Positions 44,758 to 52,998 of a stretch of DNA of 64,000 nt are shown one piece after another (within the stretch, counting starts at the first letter, position 1; the number at the start of each line of letters is the position of its first letter). Source of the stretch: an uncultured Dysgonomonas sp. Its GTDB lineage: Bacteria; Bacteroidota; Bacteroidia; Bacteroidales; Dysgonomonadaceae. The notes beneath the pieces are model-generated. The model was not told where the DNA came from. It ran no database searches and saw only the letters and a list, made by a program, of their open reading frames with translations. Both the position numbers and the translations under genes were made by a program. The stretch spans positions 62,001-126,000 of the forward strand of contig NZ_CAKUOF010000005.1 in the NCBI RefSeq assembly GCF_934668725.1. Reading direction: 5' to 3'.

Positions 44758-44775
44758 AGTTAGTAAATTGAAGCA

Positions 44776-45840
44776 ATGATTAAAGACATCACCTCATTTT
44801 TTATACTTAGCTCGCTGCTAATTACAACAGGGTGTACCAAACATCCTGATATTTATTTCTATTGCGACAGGGATAGAGACGGGGGAAGCTATGTCTTAAA
44901 ATGGGAGGTATCTCCAACCAACCCCGAAGATAAGATAAAGATATATATGTCCGAAAATGATTCCGTATTTTTGGAGCCACCCGTTGCAGAAACTATGGTG
45001 AGCGATTATGTGGCACGTATTCCGGTACAAGACTCAATATCGCGCAAATTTTTCCGCTTGAAAGTAAATAAAACATTCTCGGGAATTATATCCAATCACG
45101 TTTTCAAAATGGAGAACATGCAGAATTTACGTGATTTGGGAGGATATTTTACCAAAGAAGAAAAACAGGTAAAATGGGCACGGGTATTTCGTTCGGGTGA
45201 TTTGTCCGAGATTACAAGCCGAGACCATAAAATAATCGAATCGCTGGGTATAAAAACCATTATAGATTTCAGGGATGTAGACGAGTACGAAAATTTTCCC
45301 GATCTGTATACTGCCCCTAATATGGTTCATCTTCCTATTGCTTCGGCTAACAGGGCATATATAAGGGATAAAATTTTAGACGGAACTTTTTACAGAGGCG
45401 ACGCCATTTTGTTTACACAAGATATGTATCGGTCTATGGTCGAAAATAACGCGGAAGAGTTTGCCCGTTTTTTTGATATTCTTTGCGACCCGAACAATTA
45501 TCCTATTCTTTACCACGGATATTTAGGTAAAGACCGTACAGGTCTTGCCAGCTATTTTCTACTAAGGGCTTTAGGCATATCCAATGAAGCCAATGAGGAC
45601 GATTATCTGCTATCGAATTTGTATATCAGCGAGCAAATGGTAATGGGTGAAGCACGCTATTTACCTGAACAGATGCAAGAGGCTGCTACTGTAGTATGCA
45701 AAGCTGACCGATCTTATTTAAAATATGCCATATCGTGTATGGAAAATATGAGTGGATCTGTAGATAAGTATATGGAGAAGGAATTGAAGCTGACCGAGGA
45801 TAAAAAGGAAAAATTAAGAAAAATACTACTCTACAAATAA
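44776..45840 (+). CDS. Tyrosine-phosphatase-like lipoprotein without the catalytic cysteine
   Basis: A 354-residue predicted lipoprotein (lipobox LLITTGC) with an N-terminal fibronectin-like domain (to about 110) and a Y_phosphatase3-type domain: NLRDLGGYFT, ARVFRSGDLSEITS, IKTIIDFRDVDEYENFPD. The P-loop that should read H-C-x-x-G-K-D-R-T-G reads HGYLGKDRTG: the nucleophile position is Gly248 (codon GGA at 45517-45519) after an intact His247. The rest of the fold is preserved. The protein is therefore probably catalytically inactive as a classical phosphatase, or is a binding/scaffold protein. Confidence 0.85.
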   Translation: MIKDITSFFILSSLLITTGCTKHPDIYFYCDRDRDGGSYVLKWEVSPTNPEDKIKIYMSENDSVFLEPPVAETMVSDYVARIPVQDSISRKFFRLKVNKTFSGIISNHVFKMENMQNLRDLGGYFTKEEKQVKWARVFRSGDLSEITSRDHKIIESLGIKTIIDFRDVDEYENFPDLYTAPNMVHLPIASANRAYIRDKILDGTFYRGDAILFTQDMYRSMVENNAEEFARFFDILCDPNNYPILYHGYLGKDRTGLASYFLLRALGISNEANEDDYLLSNLYISEQMVMGEARYLPEQMQEAATVVCKADRSYLKYAISCMENMSGSVDKYMEKELKLTEDKKEKLRKILLYK

Positions 45841-45869
45841 TATGTTATAAGTAATTGGGATGTGCAGAT

Positions 45870-46298
45870 TTAATCCTCTCTATCTATAGTAGGAAAAATA
45901 ACTTCTCCTTTTCTGACCATCTTTATCAGGCTCTTATACCCTTCGATTTCCAGTTTAAGAGATTGAATATGATCTTTCAAATCTACAATATACTCATCTT
46001 TTAATTTCTCAACAGCATTTTCAGCAACCACGGAGTGAACGGCTGTATCTTTAGGATAGGGTTTAGGACAATCAGTCATGTCGATAAACATATCTCCATC
46101 ACCTGTGAGTAACCAATGCAAATTAACATTGGGAAATTTTACCCATATTTTGTAAACATTTTTACATCCGGTGTCAGTTCCTTCCTTAATTACCTTAGAC
46201 AAAGTCTTTCTTGAGACTTCAACATGATCCTCAAAAGATGTGATATTCTTAGCTTCTAAAGCAACTATCAAAGAATTTAGCCTTTCACCAAACGTCAT
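45870..46298 (-). CDS. HTH (CI-like) transcriptional regulator
   Basis: A 142-residue regulator: an N-terminal helix-turn-helix (residues about 5-60; SFEDHVEVSRKTLSKVIKEG), the LHWLLTGDGDMFID segment usual after such domains in Bacteroidota, and a C-terminal coiled coil. It is divergent from a small gene at 46412, and the spacer holds two inverted repeats that may be its operators. The ATG at 46298 is preferred to an earlier ATG at 46328 because it begins MTFGERLNSLI. Target genes beyond its neighbour are unknown. Confidence 0.78.
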   Translation of the reverse strand: MTFGERLNSLIVALEAKNITSFEDHVEVSRKTLSKVIKEGTDTGCKNVYKIWVKFPNVNLHWLLTGDGDMFIDMTDCPKPYPKDTAVHSVVAENAVEKLKDEYIVDLKDHIQSLKLEIEGYKSLIKMVRKGEVIFPTIDRED

Positions 46299-46312
46299 AA
46301 AACATTTATTTT

Positions 46313-46322
46313 GTAAAATTAC
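46313..46322. promoter_or_regulatory. Candidate operator, GTAA-AA-TTAC
   Basis: A perfect inverted repeat GTAAAATTAC, 15 bases before the HTH gene start, where a bound repressor would block its own expression. Confidence 0.4.
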
Positions 46323-46353
46323 CACCAAATGCGAGTTTTAGTGAAAATTTTAC

Positions 46354-46361
46354 TATATTTG
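46354..46361 (+). promoter_or_regulatory. -7 box of the 46412 gene
   Basis: TATATTTG, 50 bases upstream of the ATG at 46412. Confidence 0.55.
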
Positions 46362-46381
46362 TATTCTCATTAACTTTACAT

Positions 46382-46395
46382 GTTACAAAAGTAAC
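46382..46395. promoter_or_regulatory. Candidate operator, GTTAC-AAAA-GTAAC
   Basis: Inverted repeat GTTACAAAAGTAAC between the promoter and start codon of the 46412 gene. It also covers a minus-strand TACTTTTG box at 46386-46393 that could serve the HTH gene. Confidence 0.5.
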
Positions 46396-46411
46396 GAAAT
46401 TCGTGAATAAT

Positions 46412-46657
46412 ATGGCAATTGAAAAGAAATACTACTCTTTTACTCCGGGATTGGAACTATTATCAAAATCTGATTATGGTAAAATTCAAGGGGAAATTAT
46501 GGATTTTTTAGGTTGTTCAAAACAAGACTATTACAGAAAACGGACTTGTTATATAAATATTCCTGCACATATTAAAGAGGGAATAGAATTGATATTCAAA
46601 AAATACGAAATTGATGATCCTGTTTCTATTTGGGAGATTAAAGATTCCGAAAATTAA
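46412..46657 (+). CDS. Small protein divergent from the HTH regulator
   Basis: An 81-residue protein from the ATG at 46412 (a GTG at 46403 could add three residues). The sequence LGCSKQDYYRKRTCYINIPA followed by KYEIDDPVSIWE looks like a small DNA-binding fold with one helix-turn-helix-like segment. I do not recognise the family. The arrangement with a divergent CI-like regulator recalls a phage-type repressor/antirepressor pair, but no phage genes surround it. Confidence 0.6.
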   Translation: MAIEKKYYSFTPGLELLSKSDYGKIQGEIMDFLGCSKQDYYRKRTCYINIPAHIKEGIELIFKKYEIDDPVSIWEIKDSEN

Positions 46658-46754
46658 GATATAGCCAAACTCTAATATCTCGATTAACAAATAACACCAA
46701 CAAATCTTACTTGCTAAAATTTACAAACTAACTTGAAACTACAAAACATTTCTT

Positions 46755-47066
46755 ATGGAAGCTCAAATTCGTGTAGTACGCAACGAAGCCTCTATTATTA
46801 TAGACTCGCCTCAAACATTCATTTCGTTCGACCAGCGTTATGCTCAAAAGGGGTATCCCATTCCATGCGAACTCTTCTTTAAGCCTATACCCGAAGTAAT
46901 GATGATGATAGAATCGTCGGGAATTGTAGAAATAGACCCTGATTTTACGAGATACTCGAACGAATCGGGTGTTTGCAGTATACTTCTGATTCCTCAATCG
47001 GGATACTCGAATGAAAAAATGATCCGATTATTTTCAAACTTACTGGTAAAATTCAATCTTGCTTAA
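46755..47066 (+). CDS. Hypothetical protein
   Basis: A 103-residue soluble protein of unknown family (IRVVRNEASIIIDSPQTF; MMMIESSGIVEIDPDFTRYS). No signal peptide or membrane helix. It lies 97 bases after the small regulator gene and before a terminator shared with the HerA-like gene. Confidence 0.65.
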   Translation: MEAQIRVVRNEASIIIDSPQTFISFDQRYAQKGYPIPCELFFKPIPEVMMMIESSGIVEIDPDFTRYSNESGVCSILLIPQSGYSNEKMIRLFSNLLVKFNLA

Positions 47067-47108
47067 TTTTAACGACAAGTACTACTATTTTTTATATCAA
47101 TTGAAGAC

Positions 47109-47150
47109 AAGCAAAGCTCCCTCAAAATAATATATGGGAGCTTTGCTTTC
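47109..47150. terminator. Terminator between convergent genes
   Basis: A 13-base perfect stem AAGCAAAGCTCCC/GGGAGCTTTGCTT with a 14-base loop, serving both the hypothetical gene and the HerA-like gene. Confidence 0.88.
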
Positions 47151-47169
47151 TGTATTTGTATTGTATAGA

Positions 47170-48669
47170 CTACTTTTTCTTTCCCTTAAATAACGACTTC
47201 GTTACTTCACGGACTACAGGAACCAAAAATGTGGTAATAATGGCTCCCCAGAACTTGGTTCGTTGTTTAGATGCTTGCTGATCGGCTTTTTCCTGAGCCC
47301 GCTGCTGCTTTTCTTGTTCTTTACGGGCTTTTTCATCTGCTTTTGCTTGCTCTGCAGTATCTTTTTCTTGTTGAACACTATTCAGTCGATCCATCAAAAT
47401 TTCATAGGCAGACTCTCTGTCTATTGCTTCACCGTAATGGCGATATAATAAAGATCCTTCTATCATGGCTTTTCGTTCATCTGCCGTGATAGGTCCTATC
47501 TGTCCCTCGGGAGGTAAAACAAAGGCTCTTTCAACAGGTTGTGGAGCACCTTTTTCATCCAGAAATGAAACGAGAGCTTCGCCCGTCGCCAATTCCGATA
47601 TAGCTTTCTCTGTATCAAAAGTAGGATTAGCACGAAAACTTTGGGCTGCAACCTTCAGTGCTTTCTGATCTTTAGGTGTATATGCTCTCAAGGCATGTTG
47701 AATACGATTTCCCAATTGAGCCAGTACCGAATCGGGTATATCTGCGGGGCTCTGGGTTACAAAATAGACCCCTACCCCTTTGGAACGAATCAGCCTAACT
47801 ACTTGTTCCACTTTATCTACTAATGCTTTAGGGGCATCGCTGAAAAGCAAATGTGCCTCATCAAAAAAGAAAACCAGCTTGGGTTTTTCGGGATCTCCTA
47901 TTTCAGGAAGCACGTCAAATAATTTGGTCATCATCCACAACAGAAAGGTTGAATATACCTTAGGTGAATTCATCAGCTTATCTGCTGCAAGTATATTAAT
48001 AATACCTTTATTGCCATTGGTTTGAATCAGATCATCCAGATTGAGATTAGGCTCACCGAAAAAATGGTCAGCACCATCCTGCTCGAGTTGAAGCAATCCT
48101 CTCTGAATGGCTCCTATACTGGCTGTAGATATATTACCGTAATTGGTAGTAAACGAATTACTGTTATTGCCAACATATTCCAGTATTTTTTGTAAATCTT
48201 TCAAATCGATTAACTCCAGAGATTCGTCCTTGGCTATCTTAAAAATGATAGATAAGACTGCACTTTGCGTATCATTGAGAGATAATAAACGACTGAATAA
48301 AAGTGCCCCCATATCGGATACAGTTGCTCGAACAGGCACACCCTGTTGTCCGAATACATCCCAAAACTGAACAGGAAACTCCTGGAATTCGAATCCTTTA
48401 TCATTCAAGTGGTACGACTCTACCCTCTTTACCACACTTTCTTTATTTCCACCTGATTTTGCTACTCCGGATAAATCACCCTTGATATCAGCGGCAAAAA
48501 CAGGAACTCCCATTTTACTGAAAGTTTCTGCCAGATTTTGCAGTGTCACGGTTTTTCCTGTACCGGTTGCACCCGTTATTAAACCATGACGGTTAGCCAT
48601 TTTAGAGTTTAAGATGACTTCTTTATCTCCTGAAATCGCTATGAACGCTTTTTTATCATTATCAAACAT
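47170..48669 (-). CDS. HerA-like helicase/ATPase (DUF853)
   Basis: A 499-residue P-loop ATPase. Walker A is GLITGATGTGKTVTLQN near residue 30, and Walker B is PKLVFFFDEAHLLFSDAPKA near residue 260. An arginine-finger region and a C-terminal helical tail rich in Lys/Glu/Gln follow (residues about 430-480). HerA-like proteins act in DNA end processing or in DNA translocation; this family's role is not established. The gene is monocistronic, with no nuclease such as NurA next to it. Confidence 0.85.
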   Translation of the reverse strand: MFDNDKKAFIAISGDKEVILNSKMANRHGLITGATGTGKTVTLQNLAETFSKMGVPVFAADIKGDLSGVAKSGGNKESVVKRVESYHLNDKGFEFQEFPVQFWDVFGQQGVPVRATVSDMGALLFSRLLSLNDTQSAVLSIIFKIAKDESLELIDLKDLQKILEYVGNNSNSFTTNYGNISTASIGAIQRGLLQLEQDGADHFFGEPNLNLDDLIQTNGNKGIINILAADKLMNSPKVYSTFLLWMMTKLFDVLPEIGDPEKPKLVFFFDEAHLLFSDAPKALVDKVEQVVRLIRSKGVGVYFVTQSPADIPDSVLAQLGNRIQHALRAYTPKDQKALKVAAQSFRANPTFDTEKAISELATGEALVSFLDEKGAPQPVERAFVLPPEGQIGPITADERKAMIEGSLLYRHYGEAIDRESAYEILMDRLNSVQQEKDTAEQAKADEKARKEQEKQQRAQEKADQQASKQRTKFWGAIITTFLVPVVREVTKSLFKGKKK

Positions 48670-48707
48670 AATTTTTGTGCCTTTTTGTAATAAAATTCGT
48701 AACTATA

Positions 48708-48715
48708 CAAAAATA
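48708..48715 (-). promoter_or_regulatory. -7 box of the HerA-like gene
   Basis: Minus-strand TATTTTTG, 38 bases before the start codon. Confidence 0.5.
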
Positions 48716-48753
48716 AACATTTATTCTATCCCACCTTATTTTAATATAACTTT

Positions 48754-49218
48754 ATGAATGACCTAGTTATAAAAGTTCTTACCAGTTATAAAGAAGATGC
48801 TTTCGAATTATTTCTTCTTGCCGATCCGTCTTATAATCAGATTAATAGCTACATTATGGAATCGGTTATATACGGTGCATACTTAAACGATATTTTGATA
48901 GCTACCTATGCCCTTCTACCTGTTGATGAAGTCACTATCGAGATTAAAAACATTGCTGTCGCGGAAAATGTTCAGAGAAAAGGTGTAGGCACATTATTAT
49001 TGGATCATGCAAAAGAAACTGCCATATCAATGGGATTTAAACAAATAACAATTGGTACGGCCAATAGCAGCATATACCAATTGTTATTTTATCAGAAATG
49101 TGGATTTGAAATTTTCGAATTGAGAAAAAACTTCTTTACAGATAATTACCATCAGCCTATTTTTGAAAATGGTATTCAGGCGAAGCATATGATTATGCTT
49201 ATTCAAAAAGTAAGCTAA
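48754..49218 (+). CDS. GNAT family N-acetyltransferase
   Basis: A 154-residue GNAT protein with the acetyl-CoA loop VAENVQRKGVGTLLLDHA and YQLLFYQKCGFEIFELRKNF. Divergent from the HerA-like gene; substrate unknown. It is compact, with no extra domain. Confidence 0.85.
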   Translation: MNDLVIKVLTSYKEDAFELFLLADPSYNQINSYIMESVIYGAYLNDILIATYALLPVDEVTIEIKNIAVAENVQRKGVGTLLLDHAKETAISMGFKQITIGTANSSIYQLLFYQKCGFEIFELRKNFFTDNYHQPIFENGIQAKHMIMLIQKVS

Positions 49219-49245
49219 AATGTATTTTTTAACGTTTTTCACATT

Positions 49246-49283
49246 TTTTAGATGCAACAATTCTGAAATCTCAGCATCTAAAA
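49246..49283 (+). promoter_or_regulatory. Hairpin in the leader of the NigD-like gene
   Basis: TTTTAGATGC/GCATCTAAAA, a ten-base perfect stem with an 18-base loop. An unusually strong Shine-Dalgarno (GAGGAGGAG, 49300-49308) follows, 8 bases before the start codon. It could be a terminator for the acetyltransferase gene or a leader structure; there is no T tract. Confidence 0.45.
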
Positions 49284-49315
49284 TATAAAGAATAAAAAAG
49301 AGGAGGAGTTTTACA

Positions 49316-50008
49316 ATGAAAAAAATAAGATACAGCCTAATTTTGGTAATTAGCTTGATCGCAATTTTCACATTCAATTCATGTAATAATGATGACGGCT
49401 ACAGCCTTGGAAACTATAGGCTGGATATAGCTACTGTAAATCCAATAGACAGTGCTGCTGGTACTTTTTATTTAACATTAGACAATGGTAGCACTTTATT
49501 ACCGGTAGCATCGGACTCGTATTACAAACCTCAATTTAATAAAAGAGTAATCGTAAATTATACACCACTATCAGATAAAACCGGTGTATACGATCATGCC
49601 ATAAAAATAAATGCTATACAGGATATATTAACCAAAGAGGTCATTGATCTGACTTCCGAAAACGAGAAAGAAATAGGGCATGATCCCATCAAGATTCTAG
49701 ATCTATGGACAGGTGACCATTTTCTTAATATTCATTTCGGATACAATACAGGAGGAGAAAAAATACATGTTATCAATCTGGTAAGAAATAATCTGGATAA
49801 AATAGCACCGAATCCAAATGGTGAAATTACCTTGGAATTCAGACACAATGCGCATGGTGATCCTCAAAAATACGGTACAAAAAACTATGTTGCTTTTGAT
49901 TTGCGACCTTTTCAAACAGAGAATAGAGACTCTATCAATTTTATCATTAAAGTTTTCGATTTCAATGATGAAACCAAAGAGTATCCAATAACGTATAAAT
50001 ACAAATAA
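49316..50008 (+). CDS. NigD-like lipoprotein
   Basis: A 230-residue lipoprotein (lipobox FTFNSCN) with the NigD family layout: an N-terminal half of OB-like strands (YRLDIATVNPIDSAAGTFYL, FNKRVIVNYTPLSDKTGVYD) and a C-terminal beta domain ending PITYKYK. NigD is named from the nig (nigrescin) locus of Prevotella; the family is common in Bacteroidales and its role is not established. A strong ribosome-binding site precedes it. Confidence 0.82.
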   Translation: MKKIRYSLILVISLIAIFTFNSCNNDDGYSLGNYRLDIATVNPIDSAAGTFYLTLDNGSTLLPVASDSYYKPQFNKRVIVNYTPLSDKTGVYDHAIKINAIQDILTKEVIDLTSENEKEIGHDPIKILDLWTGDHFLNIHFGYNTGGEKIHVINLVRNNLDKIAPNPNGEITLEFRHNAHGDPQKYGTKNYVAFDLRPFQTENRDSINFIIKVFDFNDETKEYPITYKYK

Positions 50009-50088
50009 CGATACAAATTGCAAATTTACCTGTACTATGTATTTCTAATGCAACAGGTATTTTGATAATTACTTTTTGATTTTCCTGG

Positions 50089-50127
50089 AAAAGAGATCCC
50101 TGTGAAGAGGTCTCTTTTTTGTTTTTT
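50089..50127 (+). terminator. Terminator of the NigD-like gene
   Basis: AAAAGAGATC/GGTCTCTTTT stem with one wobble pair, followed by TTGTTTTTT. Confidence 0.85.
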
Positions 50128-50182
50128 AGTACAACCTCATTCATCGGGTGTTGTTTAATCTAACCCGTATTTAAATTATACC

Positions 50183-50204
50183 TAAAAAAGCCTGAAGCCT
50201 TAGA
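50183..50204 (+). repeat. Palindromic interspersed repeat, copy 14
   Basis: TAAAAAAGCCTGAAGCCTTAGA, given as TAAAA plus AAGCCTGAAGCCTTA. The stem is changed (AAG..CTT) but partly kept. It sits just upstream of the -7 box of the next gene. Confidence 0.6.
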
Positions 50205-50221
50205 ATTACAAACCAACTTAT

Positions 50222-50229
50222 TATATTTG
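50222..50229 (+). promoter_or_regulatory. -7 box of the 50250 gene and argB
   Basis: TATATTTG, 20 bases before the start codon; the -33 region overlaps repeat copy 14. Confidence 0.6.
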
Positions 50230-50249
50230 CAAAGAATAAATATCTCAAT

Positions 50250-50861
50250 ATGAAAAAGATTATTATCTCACTGGCTATACTATCCACAAGCTTTGCATGC
50301 AACAATGCACAAACTAAAGATATCTCAAAAGCCAATTCCGAGAACAAGGATACTGTTTCTATAGTAAAAGAAAAGCAGGATACAACAACAGAAAATATAC
50401 CATCAAAAGAGTCTTTGGAACAGTATTTCACTAAAGACGGTGAGTGGATTCAGATAAAAAATGCATTATCGGCAGATCAAGCAGGTATTTATATCTATTT
50501 TCAGGCTCCCGATGATGTCGCGCGGAATTTACGAATGCGCATCCAATACGGCGGTGAGGGTACGTATAAATATATTGTCGACGGACAATCGTTTACTTAT
50601 AAAGCCAATCGGTCAAAAGGTTCCGATAGCCGCTTTATAGAGGGATCGTCACTTAGCTGGTACGACAGTGATGTGAAAAATAAGGATTATAAATTCCTGC
50701 AAGCTCTTAGTAATTCTCAAAATGCCAAAGTAATATTAGGTGATGGCAGTTCTTTTACTATAAGTGAAGAAACCAAAGCAGGAATAAAAAGAACTTTGGA
50801 TTATTTTGAAGCTCTGGATGGCTTACTTCCCAAAACAAATATGGTAAATATCAGAAGGTAA
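50250..50861 (+). CDS. Hypothetical exported protein
   Basis: A 203-residue protein with a signal peptide and an apparent lipobox (TSFACN, Cys near residue 17). A Lys/Glu/Thr-rich linker (to about 55) leads to a beta-rich domain (GIYIYFQAPDDVARNLRMRI; YKYIVDGQSFTYKANRSKGS). Unknown family. It is 27 bases upstream of argB and is likely co-transcribed with it. Confidence 0.65.
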   Translation: MKKIIISLAILSTSFACNNAQTKDISKANSENKDTVSIVKEKQDTTTENIPSKESLEQYFTKDGEWIQIKNALSADQAGIYIYFQAPDDVARNLRMRIQYGGEGTYKYIVDGQSFTYKANRSKGSDSRFIEGSSLSWYDSDVKNKDYKFLQALSNSQNAKVILGDGSSFTISEETKAGIKRTLDYFEALDGLLPKTNMVNIRR

Positions 50862-50888
50862 AGTAAAATACATTTACAATATACATAT

Positions 50889-51662
50889 ATGTCATTAAAT
50901 AAACTTACAATTATAAAAGTAGGAGGTAAAATTGTTGAAGAAGAAGACTCTTTAAAACAATTGTTACATGATTTCTCAAAAATAGACGGTTTTAAAATAC
51001 TGGTACATGGCGGAGGCAGGTCGGCCACCAAAATAGCCGAACGCTTGGGTATAGAAAGTAAAATGGTAGACGGCAGGCGTATTACCGACAGCGAAACATT
51101 GCAAGTGGTTACAATGGTATACGGCGGACTTGTGAATAAAAATATTGTTGCCGGATTACAATCTCTGGGTGTAAATGCTCTGGGACTAACAGGTGCCGAT
51201 ATGGATATTATAAGATCGGATAAACGCCCTGTTAAAGATATTGATTATGGCTTTGTTGGCGATGTAAAAAAGGTAAAAGGCGATGTTTTAAAACTTTTGA
51301 TTGACCAGAATATTGTACCTATTATAGCTCCGCTTTCACATGATGGACAAGGTAACATGCTAAATACCAATGCTGACACTATGGCTGCGGAAACGGCTCA
51401 GGCCATGTCTCAATACTATGATGTAAGTCTGGTATACTGTTTCGAAAAGAAAGGGGTATTGATGGATGAACATGACGATGACAGTGTTATTCCTCAATTA
51501 GATAAGGCCAGCTATCAAAAATATGTACAAGAGGGTATTATTCAGGGAGGGATGCTTCCTAAGCTCGAAAATGCTTTTAAATCGATAGAAAAAGGAGTCA
51601 GTGAGGTAGTCATCACGAAAGCTTCTGAAATAGGAAAAGGTGAAGGAACGGTAATTATATAA
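50889..51662 (+). CDS. argB: N-acetylglutamate kinase (amino-acid kinase family)
   Basis: Second step of arginine synthesis. The 257-residue protein has IIKVGGKIVEE, LVHGGGRSATKIAERLGI, VDGRRITDSETLQVVTMVYG and VPIIAPLSHDGQGNMLNTNAD. In B. fragilis the arginine pathway uses succinylated rather than acetylated intermediates, so the acyl group may be succinyl here; the sequence alone cannot tell. Other arg genes are not in the window. Confidence 0.93.
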   Translation: MSLNKLTIIKVGGKIVEEEDSLKQLLHDFSKIDGFKILVHGGGRSATKIAERLGIESKMVDGRRITDSETLQVVTMVYGGLVNKNIVAGLQSLGVNALGLTGADMDIIRSDKRPVKDIDYGFVGDVKKVKGDVLKLLIDQNIVPIIAPLSHDGQGNMLNTNADTMAAETAQAMSQYYDVSLVYCFEKKGVLMDEHDDDSVIPQLDKASYQKYVQEGIIQGGMLPKLENAFKSIEKGVSEVVITKASEIGKGEGTVII

Positions 51663-51689
51663 ATACCAATTTTCTAACGCACATCAAAG

Positions 51690-51960
51690 ATGTTTGTTTT
51701 TCATTTTGCCTTGATGCAAAACGAAACAAAAGATCAAAACTGTACCTTTTGCCCGACCCGCTAAGGTCTCGAAAGCTAAAACAAAAGAAAAACGTTTATC
51801 ATTGATATCCTTTTGTTTCTTAACGCTTTCATTCGCCCTGCGGGTACCCCGTGCAACCGGCAAGGTCGGGAAGCCTGACGGACAAAAGCCATTTGCAGGC
51901 GAGCCACGCAGCACAAAGCCTTTTTGATTCCTTTTGTAGATTTAGTCGAAAGGAATACTA
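51690..51960. repeat. GC-rich non-coding segment, probable genome repeat
   Basis: A block of about 270 bases that is clearly richer in G+C than its surroundings (for example CCTGCGGGTACCCCGTGCAA near 51837). Its short minus-strand frames read phrases such as ETLAGRAKGTVL and LHGVPAGRMKALRN that have no start or protein-like structure. My recollection is that similar phrases occur in many spurious small ORFs of Bacteroidota, so I suspect a dispersed intergenic repeat, but I cannot verify that here. Confidence 0.5.
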
Positions 51961-52072
51961 GCAATCTTGAATTGTGCGTAGTAAAAGACAATTTAATTGA
52001 ACATTTAAACATAAGAGATCAGCTACTGATTCGCATCATTAAATAGTTGATTTTACTTAAAAAGTATCATAT

Positions 52073-52684
52073 ATGAAATTCTCTTTAGTATTACTAATAG
52101 GGCTATCTCTCTTTTCAATAAAAAGTATGGCACAATTTACACAAAATGAAAAAATCTTGATAAATAGCGGAACAACAGAAACTCCATTTAGAGTACTGAA
52201 AGTTACAGACCAGCAAGATTCTATCTTTCTGAGACAAAAATGTTCTGATATTGAAAATATAAACGAGTCGGAAGATCTTCAGTTATTAATAGGTCGTCTC
52301 AAAACAACTATGGCGGTCGAATCGGGAGTTGGCATTGCTGCACCTCAGGTTGGTATAGGTAGAAACATATTCCTGTTTACCCGTATCGATAAGGCAAATT
52401 ATCCGGTAATAGTGGCCATTAATCCCAAAATAGTAAATCATCCGGAAGAAACCATATGCTTCGAACGCGACGGTTGCTTATCTATACCCGGAATCAGTGG
52501 AAATTCTATCCGTTATCCTTGGGTTGATGTGGAATATACTGACGAAAACGGAAATCTGGTTCAAGAAAGATTGGAGGGATATTCACGCGAAAGTGATTTT
52601 ACGGGTATTATATTCCAGCACGAATTTGACCATCTGCAAGGTATACTATTTACGGATAAACTTTGTCCTGAAATAAACGAGTAA
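52073..52684 (+). CDS. Peptide deformylase with a signal peptide
   Basis: A 203-residue peptide deformylase: motif 1 GVGIAAPQVG, motif 2 RDGCLSIPG (zinc/iron Cys), motif 3 HEFDHLQG (metal His and catalytic Glu). Unlike the classical cytosolic enzyme it starts with a typical signal peptide, MKFSLVLLIGLSLFSIKSMAQ. Processing after Ala would send a metal-dependent deformylase to the periplasm. The N-terminal region before motif 1 (RVLKVTDQQDSIFLRQKC) matches the start of normal deformylases. The role is unclear. Confidence 0.85.
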   Translation: MKFSLVLLIGLSLFSIKSMAQFTQNEKILINSGTTETPFRVLKVTDQQDSIFLRQKCSDIENINESEDLQLLIGRLKTTMAVESGVGIAAPQVGIGRNIFLFTRIDKANYPVIVAINPKIVNHPEETICFERDGCLSIPGISGNSIRYPWVDVEYTDENGNLVQERLEGYSRESDFTGIIFQHEFDHLQGILFTDKLCPEINE

Positions 52685-52740
52685 TTCTATTTTTCGTAAC
52701 AAAACATATTCGAAATATTGCTTAAAAACAAGAATTAATT

Positions 52741-52748
52741 TATTTTTG
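52741..52748 (+). promoter_or_regulatory. -7 box of tRNA-Pro
   Basis: TATTTTTG, 14 bases before the tRNA; a TTG at 52718-52720 is 20 bases upstream. Confidence 0.55.
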
Positions 52749-52761
52749 TAAGGCAATATTT

Positions 52762-52834
52762 CGGGATGTAGCACAGTTGGCAGCGCGCCACGTTCGGGAC
52801 GTGGAGGTCGGACGTTCGAGTCGTCTCATCCCGA
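52762..52834 (+). tRNA. tRNA-Pro (CGG anticodon)
   Basis: Acceptor stem CGGGATG/CATCCCG, a D-arm with AGTTGGCA loop (one A:C mismatch in its stem), anticodon stem CCACG/CGTGG with loop TTCGGGA (anticodon CGG), variable loop, T-arm GGACG-TTCGAGT-CGTCT and discriminator A. CCA is not encoded. No integrase or attachment duplication is visible next to it. Confidence 0.92.
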
Positions 52835-52998
52835 CAAGCACAAACACATTTTTCCACTTTTCAGTATACCAATAAAAGAGTCCTAGAAGTATTATCCGTA
52901 AAAATACTTCAATTTTCGTATCCCAAAGATCATTTTTCATTAACATATGAGGTATTCTTATCGAATAATTTCTATTTTTGTAATGTTGACACACTATG

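Noticed and set aside
51684..52012. Two minus-strand small frames in the GC-rich block
   Set aside because: No plausible start, no domain; better explained as frames of a non-coding repeat.
52740..52994. Minus-strand frame of 84 codons across the tRNA
   Set aside because: It runs antisense through tRNA-Pro and matches a common annotation artefact (RLERPTSTSRTWRA), not a protein.
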